Made by a program: the position numbers and the translations under genes. Below, piece after piece: positions 1 to 5,926 of a stretch of 10,175 nucleotides of DNA. The stretch lies in assembly GCA_937922175.1 (NCBI GenBank), contig CAKZUU010000302.1, forward strand, positions 1 through 10,175. Direction: 5' to 3'. Numbering within the stretch: position 1 is the first letter of the stretch; each line of letters opens with the position of its first letter. The notes under the pieces were generated by a model. That model was not told where the DNA came from and searched no databases. It was given only the letters and a program-made list of their open reading frames with translations. This DNA comes from an uncultured Gemmataceae bacterium. Lineage in GTDB: Bacteria > Planctomycetota > Planctomycetia > Gemmatales > Gemmataceae.

Positions 1-1161
1 CAAGTGATGATCCGGGTCTTGTGGGAGCTCGGTCATCGCCCGTGGCTGCGAATCAAAGTGGTGTGCGCGACCGATGCCTTGGCCATCGAGCGGGGCCGAT
101 TCCTGCGCGATTCGATTGCCGGCAACCCCCGAGTCCGTTTCGTCTTCCCCGAGTTGGTGCCCGGTACGCCTTGGACACCCGAGCGTTTTACCGTTTGCCG
201 ACCGGCGGAGGTGATCGGCCCGAGCGTCACGACGCTGGGGATCGACTCGGCCGCCACCGGCACCCGGGCGGATTTGTTGGTCTGCGACGACATCGTCGAT
301 GTCCGTGCCCTGGTCAGTCGGGCCGATCGTGAACGAGTCAAAACTCTCTTCCGCGACAATCTGATGAACCTTTTGGAGCCCGACGGTCGAATTTGGTGCA
401 TTTTTACGCCGTGGCACCGCGATGATCTGAACGCCGAACTGAAACGCAATCCCGCATTCGCTTTGTTTCGTCGAGCCATCGGTCCCGATTTCGAGCCGAT
501 CTGGCCCGAGCGATGGCCCCGGAAGCGACTCATCGATCGACGTCAGGAAATCGGCGAATCCTCGTTCGCTCGCGCCTACCGGCTCTGCTCCATTTCCGAT
601 GACGACGTCATCATTCCCCGTCGGGTCGTTCAATTCTGGCACGAACCTCTTCCCCCCTCGCAGGTTACTCTTTTGGCGATCGATCCGGCCATCTCATCGA
701 AACAAACGGCCGATGCATCCGCCTTGGTCGTCCTGGTGCAAGATGAACAGCATCTCATCTACTGTGTCGAGGCTCGAGCCCATCGGGTCCGTTTCCCCGA
801 CTTGATCGACCTCATCCGCGATGCCCACGATCGTTGGCATCCCGACGTCATCGTGTTGGAAGCCAACGCCGCCTTCCGCGGTCTCGCGGACCTTCTCAAA
901 ACCCGAACGCCCCTGGGAGGCAAACTTTTGCCCGTGACCCAAACCACCGACAAGCTGACCCGCGTCCGCCTTTTCTCGACATCGGTCTTTCAAGGCATGT
1001 TCCGCCTCCGGGGTCATGAGCACGGCGTTCACCCCGCCCAAGAGACTCTTTATCTGCAAATGACTCAGTTTCCGCACGGCGATCATGACGATCTTCTCGA
1101 TGCCGCCGCCATGGGCACCGCTTGGCTGCTTTCTTCGGCTCGAGCTCCGATCATCCGCTAG
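1..1161 (+). CDS. Phage-type terminase large subunit (TerL), 5'-truncated by window edge
   Basis: This is the motor/nuclease subunit that packages phage DNA into proheads, with an N-terminal packaging ATPase and a C-terminal RNase H-like nuclease. The frame is open to base 1, and the visible protein begins after the point where the Walker A loop should lie, so the true start is upstream. Numbering from the GTG at 4: a Walker B-like stretch LLVCDDIVD has acidic residues at 95-96; a coupling motif IFTPWHRDDL sits near 133-142; the nuclease domain opens with LAIDPA (Asp227) and Asp237; a second acidic strand VIVLEAN carries Glu286; and the closing motif HGDHDDLLDA has Asp363 and Asp366. This order is typical of Terminase_6-type large subunits. 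It stops 25 bp before the ABC ATPase gene on the same strand, suggesting co-transcription. No portal, capsid or small-terminase gene is visible, so I cannot tell a prophage from a domesticated remnant. Confidence 0.85.
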   Translation, partial: QVMIRVLWELGHRPWLRIKVVCATDALAIERGRFLRDSIAGNPRVRFVFPELVPGTPWTPERFTVCRPAEVIGPSVTTLGIDSAATGTRADLLVCDDIVDVRALVSRADRERVKTLFRDNLMNLLEPDGRIWCIFTPWHRDDLNAELKRNPAFALFRRAIGPDFEPIWPERWPRKRLIDRRQEIGESSFARAYRLCSISDDDVIIPRRVVQFWHEPLPPSQVTLLAIDPAISSKQTADASALVVLVQDEQHLIYCVEARAHRVRFPDLIDLIRDAHDRWHPDVIVLEANAAFRGLADLLKTRTPLGGKLLPVTQTTDKLTRVRLFSTSVFQGMFRLRGHEHGVHPAQETLYLQMTQFPHGDHDDLLDAAAMGTAWLLSSARAPIIR

Positions 1162-1186
1162 TTCCGTATCTCGAGGAGTGCTCCAG

Positions 1187-1924
1187 ATGCCTCGATTGAC
1201 TCTCCACATTCAATATCCGATCCGCCCAAAACACCGCAGTCTGGCGGCGAATCGAGTCACGGATCTGTTCGGCCTGTCGCCGGTCGAAGCGCCCCTGATC
1301 GTGGCCGACAACGTCGTATTGGATCTTCAACCTGGCGATGTGGTGTTGTTTCTTGGCCCGTCAGGTTCCGGAAAATCCTCACTCCTCCGTGCCGTCGGGG
1401 ACGCTCTTCAGGCCCAAGATGCTCAAGCGATGCCCCTGCCCGATCTCCCCTTAGTGGATGCGCTTCAGGGAGATTTGCCAACGAACCTCGAGCGACTGTC
1501 GATGTGCGGCCTTTCCGAAGCCCGCTTGATGCTCCGAACGCCGGCAGAACTATCTGATGGTCAGCGGGCACGGTTTCGCCTGGCAGTGGCGTTGGATGCG
1601 AGGCCGAGTTGGGTCATGGCCGACGAATTTGCGGCGTTGTTGGATCGCCCCCTCGCCAAGGTCCTCGCATTCAATGTGCGCAAATTGGCGACCCGCACGG
1701 GGACCGGATTTCTTCTCGCCACGACCCATGACGATCTGCTGGACGATTTGAACCCGAATGTGATCGTCCGTTGCCACGGTGAGGGACAGATCGATATCGA
1801 CCGGCGCGACGTCAAAAAAAAACGATTAGTTTCGCACCTCAGCTTTGGCTGTCGGAAGGTACCGTCGCCGACTGGTCGTATTTCGCTCGGTGGCATTACC
1901 GCAGCCACGATCTCGGATTTGTGA
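1187..1924 (+). CDS. ABC-type ATPase, N-terminal half of a COG2401-like ATPase/acetyltransferase protein
   Basis: This is a soluble ABC-fold nucleotide-binding protein of 245 aa in the uninterrupted frame. From the ATG at 1187, preceded by GAGGAG 8 nt upstream, the Walker A GPSGSGKS is at residues 57-64, the signature LSDGQ at 122-126, the Walker B VMADE ends at Asp146-Glu147, and the H-loop His is residue 181. There are no membrane segments and no permease neighbour, so it is unlikely to be a transporter. The N-terminal wording (VTDLFGL, then LQPGDVVLFLGPSGSGKS) matches what I know of COG2401, in which this ATPase is fused to a GNAT-like domain. After the A9 run (codons 210-212) the remaining 33 residues of this frame look unrelated to any domain, whereas the -1 frame continues straight into the acetyltransferase fold. 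The 245-aa product may therefore be a truncated form. The upstream in-frame ATG at 1085 lies inside the terminase gene and was not used. Confidence 0.8.
   Translation: MPRLTLHIQYPIRPKHRSLAANRVTDLFGLSPVEAPLIVADNVVLDLQPGDVVLFLGPSGSGKSSLLRAVGDALQAQDAQAMPLPDLPLVDALQGDLPTNLERLSMCGLSEARLMLRTPAELSDGQRARFRLAVALDARPSWVMADEFAALLDRPLAKVLAFNVRKLATRTGTGFLLATTHDDLLDDLNPNVIVRCHGEGQIDIDRRDVKKKRLVSHLSFGCRKVPSPTGRISLGGITAATISDL
1814..1822 (+). other. A9 homopolymer: candidate slippage site joining ATPase and acetyltransferase frames
   Basis: Nine consecutive A residues encode Lys-Lys-Lys in the ATPase frame. One extra A in the transcript, or a -1 ribosomal slip on A_AAA_AAA, moves reading into the frame that encodes the GNAT domain. 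Either route gives the same 407-aa product, KKK followed by TISFAPQLW. The length and base match the A9 transcriptional slippage run known in Thermus dnaX. A short CAGC/GCTG hairpin at 1840-1851 lies 17 nt downstream but is too weak to count as a convincing stimulator. A one-base error or a genuine deletion in the homopolymer explains the same pattern. Confidence 0.6.
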
Positions 1925-2409
1925 AACGGGTTGTTCTCTTATGGCATCGGGACGAACCGATCGGCATCTGCGTTTTTGCGACGGCGGCGGCCAGTCTGCG
2001 GTTACGGAATCGTTATTTTGGGCTGACTCATCCCCGAAAGGAGACATCGATGGCAGCCCTCAACCGGCAATTGTGGGTCCTCTCTCGCGTGGTATTGCAC
2101 CCGACGTACCGAGGGGCGGGAATCGCCGCCGCCTTCGTTCGTCGTGCCTGCCAGACCTGTCCGGTGCCGTGGCTGGAAACACTCTCGGCGATGGCTCAGG
2201 TCAACCCATTTTTCGAGCGAGCGGGGTTCGTGCGCGTCGGTGTCATCCGCAAGACGAAGAGCACGCTCCGACATGGGGCGTATTCCGGCCAACTCAACCG
2301 TGATTCAAGACAGAAAAGTCTTTTCAGCGAGCCTGTGTATTACGTCTTCGATAATCGTCGATCGTCAGCACTCACTCGGCCGCCCACAAGCAGCGCGTCG
2401 ATGGGATGA
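1921..2409 (+). CDS. GNAT-type acetyltransferase domain, C-terminal half of the COG2401-like protein
   Basis: The first usable start is the GTG at 1921, which overlaps the ATPase stop as GTGA and gives 162 aa. The family-like sequence begins earlier, however: the same frame is open from 1783, and bases 1834-1920 encode PQLWLSEGTVADW followed by WHYRSHDLGF, the HYR-containing segment expected in this acetyltransferase-like domain. No ATG, GTG or TTG occurs in that frame between 1783 and 1921, and no Shine-Dalgarno precedes 1921. An independent start would thus cut the domain. The acetyl-CoA loop is seen as VVLHPTYRGAGIAAAF (YRGAG at 2107-2121), and FSEPVYYVFD near 2326-2355 resembles the family C-terminus. 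In the frameshifted product this region is residues 213-407. The substrate is unknown. The last 16 or so residues are low-complexity and end 57 bp from the convergent channel gene. Confidence 0.65.
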   Translation: MKRVVLLWHRDEPIGICVFATAAASLRLRNRYFGLTHPRKETSMAALNRQLWVLSRVVLHPTYRGAGIAAAFVRRACQTCPVPWLETLSAMAQVNPFFERAGFVRVGVIRKTKSTLRHGAYSGQLNRDSRQKSLFSEPVYYVFDNRRSSALTRPPTSSASMG

Positions 2410-2466
2410 TCGTCCAAGCTCCAGAGCGTGACGAACGAACTTCGACCGCCGTGACGAGGATGGCAA

Positions 2467-4380
2467 TTACGCCGGAACGATCTCGACGTCGACGCGATGC
2501 CGGGCCAACAGCTCGCGGAGATCTTCGGCTTGACCCCGAGTGAGTTGACCGCCGACGCGGACCGGCAATTGACGCAACAATTCCTCAGCGGCGGCGGTAC
2601 CGATCCCGTTTTCGACGCCGACGACCACCGCAACGTCTTTGACGAACATGGGCGAAATCTGATTGATCTGGACGGTGAATTCGGCGGGGGCGGGTTGGCG
2701 TCGGAAAATGGGTTCGAGATCTTTCAGCGTGCCGATGGCGACCAGCGCCTCGCCGGCTTGCAAACGTTTGTCGGCACCGCCGCCAGCCAAAGGGATGAGA
2801 TGGTAGTCAATCGCGATGGCCCGCAAGGTTTGATCCTTCAGGCAAGGGTCATCAGGTTGAACGGTTAATTCGACGACGGCCAAGATCTGTTGGCCGACTC
2901 GGAACAAACTCTCGACTCGATCCCCATACAAGGCCGCCACAAAGGCGGGGGCGGCTAGCCCCGGCAGGGACAAGGCAAGGCGGACATCGGCCACTTCCCG
3001 AAGCATCTCAGCCAAGCTATCGTCGCTCAAGCGCATCACGACGCGCTGCTTGGGATTGATTTGCCGGGCCATCAAGGCGATTTCGAGATTGGCCAGGTCG
3101 TTCGAGGAGGCCGCGATGACCGCCCGGGCCGAATCCACGCGCGCCTGGCGCTGAACCTCGGCAATGGTGGCATCACCATTGATGACGGCAACACCCAAGC
3201 GACGGCAAGTGACCAGGAAGGGATTGTCCGTGCGACGATCGATCACCACGACACGTTCGTCGAATTTGAGCAGTTCTTCGACGACTCGAAAGCCCACGTT
3301 GCCCAGGCCGCAGACCACGAAGTGGCCGCTGTCGGGAATTCGCCCCAATTCCAATGCCCCACCCAAGCGCGCCCGTAACAGAAAATTGGTAAAGATCGCC
3401 GTGAATGCCGCCGTCAGCACCGCTCCGGCGATGCGCAAGACGCTAACGAAAATTTTTTGCCAACCCTCGTAACGGTCCGCCTTCATGTCGGCGCCCGTCG
3501 CGGTGACGCTGATGGTTCGATACAATCCGTCGGGCAGCGACGTGGCCATGCCCGTGAAGTAATAGATCAGGGTACTCGAGACGAAAACTGTCAAAAGGAC
3601 GATTCCGGAAATCTTCAACGTCAAATCGACTTCCATCAAGGCACGCCAGACGACTCGGGCGAGACGACGCAATCGACCCGCCCATTGCACGCCCAGAAGT
3701 CGACGTTCCCAATCGGCACCTTCGCCCACCGATAACAACCGACGTAAATGCTCCGGCCGACCGCAGACCACGAGACTATCGCCGGGTTGGATCACGATTT
3801 CGCGATGCAAATTATTCAGCAGGGCGGCGGGAGCGTGGCTGGGTTCGTGAGCCACCGAGATCACCTCATACTCGTCGGCGACCTCAGTGAGTCGTTTGCC
3901 GGCGATGGCGGAATCTGTTCCGACCGAAAGGCGAGCCACATGCCAATGTTGGCCTTCGGCGCGGAACGCCCCGAGGACTTCGCCGGTCAAAGCCGTCGAT
4001 GCGAGCATCGGGGCCGTCAACCCGGAGACGCTCAGCGCCTGGGCGTTGGTGATGGACGGTCCGAGGCGTTCGAGCAAACTGGGGTTGAACATCCGAACAA
4101 CCAGTCGAACTTGGTGATTCAAGCGTCGGGCAGCGAGGGCGGCGGCCGTGTTCACCAAATCGTCGCTCGTGACCACGATCACGGCCTGGGCCTCGCGGAC
4201 GCCGGCTAATTCGAGAAGACGGGGATCGCGGCAGTCGCCCCGGAAATAAGTCACCCCGTGACGCGTCCCTGGCGGGCACCTCATGTCGATGACGCTCACT
4301 TTCAGCCCCGCCACCCGCAGCAAATCGAGTACCCGGGTACCGATCTTGCCCAAGCCACAGACGATTACCGGCCTATTCAC
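2467..4380 (-). CDS. TrkA-N/RCK two-domain ion-channel-like membrane protein
   Basis: This is a 637-aa inner-membrane protein. Domain order: an RCK Rossmann domain with CGLGKIG (Gly9-Gly14) and Asp32; a TrkA-C-like lobe around 150-215; a TM helix at about 255-275; a pore-loop region with TATGAD at 293-298; a TM helix at about 309-334; a second RCK Rossmann domain with CGLGNVG (358-363) and Asp381; a TrkA-C-like lobe at about 496-559; and a C-terminal bL12-CTD-like segment at about 567-637. RCK domains bind NAD(H) or nucleotides and gate cation channels, so ligand-gated ion conduction is the likely role. The K+ filter TVGYG is absent, so selectivity is uncertain. I chose the GTG at 4380 because an AAGGGGAG Shine-Dalgarno (4399-4392) lies 11 nt upstream. 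A GTG at 4428 would add 16 residues but has no ribosome-binding site. It converges on the acetyltransferase and diverges from the desulfurase. Confidence 0.8.
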   Translation of the reverse strand: MNRPVIVCGLGKIGTRVLDLLRVAGLKVSVIDMRCPPGTRHGVTYFRGDCRDPRLLELAGVREAQAVIVVTSDDLVNTAAALAARRLNHQVRLVVRMFNPSLLERLGPSITNAQALSVSGLTAPMLASTALTGEVLGAFRAEGQHWHVARLSVGTDSAIAGKRLTEVADEYEVISVAHEPSHAPAALLNNLHREIVIQPGDSLVVCGRPEHLRRLLSVGEGADWERRLLGVQWAGRLRRLARVVWRALMEVDLTLKISGIVLLTVFVSSTLIYYFTGMATSLPDGLYRTISVTATGADMKADRYEGWQKIFVSVLRIAGAVLTAAFTAIFTNFLLRARLGGALELGRIPDSGHFVVCGLGNVGFRVVEELLKFDERVVVIDRRTDNPFLVTCRRLGVAVINGDATIAEVQRQARVDSARAVIAASSNDLANLEIALMARQINPKQRVVMRLSDDSLAEMLREVADVRLALSLPGLAAPAFVAALYGDRVESLFRVGQQILAVVELTVQPDDPCLKDQTLRAIAIDYHLIPLAGGGADKRLQAGEALVAIGTLKDLEPIFRRQPAPAEFTVQINQISPMFVKDVAVVVGVENGIGTAAAEELLRQLPVRVGGQLTRGQAEDLRELLARHRVDVEIVPA

Positions 4381-4547
4381 GAATTGGTCGACTCCCCTTC
4401 CCGCGTTGATCCAACGGATCGACCGCACGTCACCGCCCGACCCGATCCGCCTGACTCGCGCCTGCCCAGCATTGTACGGCCAAGCGAATCGCGGATGGAC
4501 CCGGCCGATAAAATCCCCTTGGTCGCTTCAAAAATGATGGCGCTGCC
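4381..4547. promoter_or_regulatory. Divergent intergenic region between channel and cysteine desulfurase
   Basis: Both genes are read outward from this stretch, so it should hold a promoter for each. On the + strand a TAAAAT hexamer (4509-4514) lies 34 bp before the desulfurase ATG and could be its -10 box, but no good -35 sits 16-18 bp upstream. On the - strand TACAAT (4476-4471) could be the -10 box of the channel gene, again without a clear -35. Only the -10 hexamers support this, so the assignment is weak. Confidence 0.25.
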
Positions 4548-5684
4548 ATGATCGATCTCGATGCCAGTGCGACGCTGGCCCCACGCCCGGAAGTCTGGGA
4601 GGCGATGCAGCCGTGGCTCACCGGACCCGCTGCCAACCCCTCCAGTGCCCACGCCTTGGGCCGACGTGCGCGAACCGCCCTGGAAGAGTCGCGGGAAGAA
4701 CTCGCGGCTTTGCTCGGTGCCTTCCCCGACGAAATCGTTTTCACCTCGGGGGCCACCGAGTCGAACAATCTCGCCCTATTTGGACTGGTCGGCCAACCAC
4801 CCGGACAAATCATCTCCAGCCGAATCGAGCATCCGTGCGTCGTCGAGCCGATCGAGGAGTTGGCCCGTCGCGGCTTCGATGTCGTTTGGTTGCCACCGAC
4901 CCCCGACGGTTTCATCGTGCCCCAACGCCTCTCCGAGGCGCTCACGCCCCAAACGCGTCTCGTCTCGATCATGCTCACCAATCACGAAACCGGGGCGATT
5001 CAAGATATCGCAGCGTTGCGGTCAGTGGCAGCAGATCTAGCTTTTCACTGCGACGCCGCTCAGGCCGTCGGCAAAATGCCCATCGACTTCCACCAGCTGG
5101 GAGTCTCGACCTTGAGTCTCAGCGGACACAAATTCGGCGGACCTCCCGGTATCGGGGCGTTGCTGCTCCATCGCTGCGTCACCCTCCAACCCATGCTGTT
5201 CGGCGGACCGCAACAACGCGGACGCCGTCCCGGGACCGAACCAGTGGCTCTCATCGTGGGGATGACCGCCGCTCTGCGTGCGGCTCTCAACGCCCACGAG
5301 CGGGAACAGCAACATTTGGCCGCGTTGCGACAACAATTATGGGACCAGCTGTCGCGATCGGCGGCCCCGGTTTTCCTCAATGGCCCCCCGACGGGCGGAT
5401 CGCCCGGCATCCTAAACCTGTCATTTCCCGGATGCCGCAGCGATACGCTGTTGATGGCCCTGGATCTGGAGGGAGTTTGCGTCTCGACCGGCTCGGCCTG
5501 CTCGAGTGGATCGCTGCTCCCCTCGGCAGTGCTCCGCTCAATGGGACTGCCCGAGGAACGGTGGCGCTCCGCGATTCGTCTCAGCCTCAGTCCGACCCTG
5601 ACCCCGGAGCACGTGAACACTGCCAGCCGCATCATCGCGCAAGTGGTCTCGCGGCTCCGTTCCCTGTCAAAGATTGAGCCTTGA
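4548..5684 (+). CDS. Cysteine desulfurase, IscS/NifS-like (group I), PLP-dependent
   Basis: This 378-aa cytosolic enzyme converts cysteine to alanine and passes the sulfur as a persulfide to Fe-S cluster or thio-modification pathways. Family features are in place: SGATESNN (67-74) for cofactor phosphate binding; His95 in SSRIEHPC, stacking on PLP; Asp169 and Gln172 in HCDAAQ; the Schiff-base lysine Lys195 in LSGHKFGGPPG; the RRPGTEP segment; and the catalytic Cys318 in STGSACSSGS. That loop is long and followed by PSAVLRSMGL, as in group I enzymes rather than SufS. The N-terminus reads DASAT where most relatives have DNAATT. The ATG at 4548 has no strong Shine-Dalgarno but sits exactly where the family begins. 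No iscU, iscR, mnmA or thiI neighbour is visible, so the acceptor cannot be named and I give no symbol. The gene's stop codon lies within a promoter-like TTGACA. Confidence 0.92.
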   Translation: MIDLDASATLAPRPEVWEAMQPWLTGPAANPSSAHALGRRARTALEESREELAALLGAFPDEIVFTSGATESNNLALFGLVGQPPGQIISSRIEHPCVVEPIEELARRGFDVVWLPPTPDGFIVPQRLSEALTPQTRLVSIMLTNHETGAIQDIAALRSVAADLAFHCDAAQAVGKMPIDFHQLGVSTLSLSGHKFGGPPGIGALLLHRCVTLQPMLFGGPQQRGRRPGTEPVALIVGMTAALRAALNAHEREQQHLAALRQQLWDQLSRSAAPVFLNGPPTGGSPGILNLSFPGCRSDTLLMALDLEGVCVSTGSACSSGSLLPSAVLRSMGLPEERWRSAIRLSLSPTLTPEHVNTASRIIAQVVSRLRSLSKIEP

Positions 5685-5710
5685 CATGACCCGGGCGGGG
5701 ATGTTATATA
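5681..5710 (+). promoter_or_regulatory. Sigma-70 promoter, probably for ribosomal protein S1
   Basis: A perfect TTGACA (5681-5686) is followed after 18 bp by TATATA (5705-5710). This AT-rich patch stands out in GC-rich surroundings. The -35 hexamer contains the TGA stop of the cysteine desulfurase (5682-5684). Transcription would begin near 5717, leaving a leader of about 210 nt before the S1 start. TATACT (5707-5712) is a closer -10 match, but its 20-bp spacer is too long. Confidence 0.6.
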
Positions 5711-5838
5711 CTGTACTGGCGTTCATTGAGAATCGGCTGCCCTGGCCGGCCTTCTTCGCGGACCATCCCATCGCCGCCGCCTGCCGTGCGCATAAAATTA
5801 GGGAATTCCGGTGGTCCGATTTCGCTCGCCGCGGTGGC

Positions 5839-5862
5839 AAGCCGGGCCGGGCCGGCTTTCTT
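5839..5862 (+). promoter_or_regulatory. GC-rich hairpin with short U-rich tail in the S1 leader (possible attenuator)
   Basis: AAGCCGG (5839-5845) and CCGGCTT (5852-5858) form a perfect 7-bp stem with a 6-nt loop, followed by TCTT. This resembles a weak intrinsic terminator inside the presumed 5' leader, 69 bp before the S1 start. The U tract is short and interrupted, so it may be a binding site or simply GC-rich chance structure. Confidence 0.35.
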
Positions 5863-5926
5863 CACCCAAATCTCTCCTTCTACCGCCAGGATGGCGTCGA
5901 GAGACAAGCAAGGAATTTCATCACTC

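Noticed and set aside
1085..1186. Longer ATPase start at 1085 inside the terminase gene
   Set aside because: The added residues are a shadow of the terminase C-terminus. The ATG at 1187 has a clear GAGGAG at proper spacing.
1921..1924. GTGA start/stop overlap read as simple translational coupling of two separate genes
   Set aside because: Starting at 1921 removes the conserved HYR-bearing beginning of the acetyltransferase domain, and there is no Shine-Dalgarno, so slippage or an indel at A9 explains the data better. It remains possible as a minor route.
3748..4209. A + strand open frame opposite the channel gene
   Set aside because: No recognisable motif; it is antisense to a well-supported Rossmann domain.
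4613..5677. A 354-codon alternate frame within the cysteine desulfurase gene
   Set aside because: It is Arg/Pro-rich shadow coding typical of GC-rich genes. The main frame has all catalytic residues.
5726..5926. N-terminal extension of S1 to an ATG at 5726
   Set aside because: The extra 67 residues do not resemble S1, would lie almost at the predicted transcription start, and contain the leader hairpin. The start at 5927 has a ribosome-binding site.
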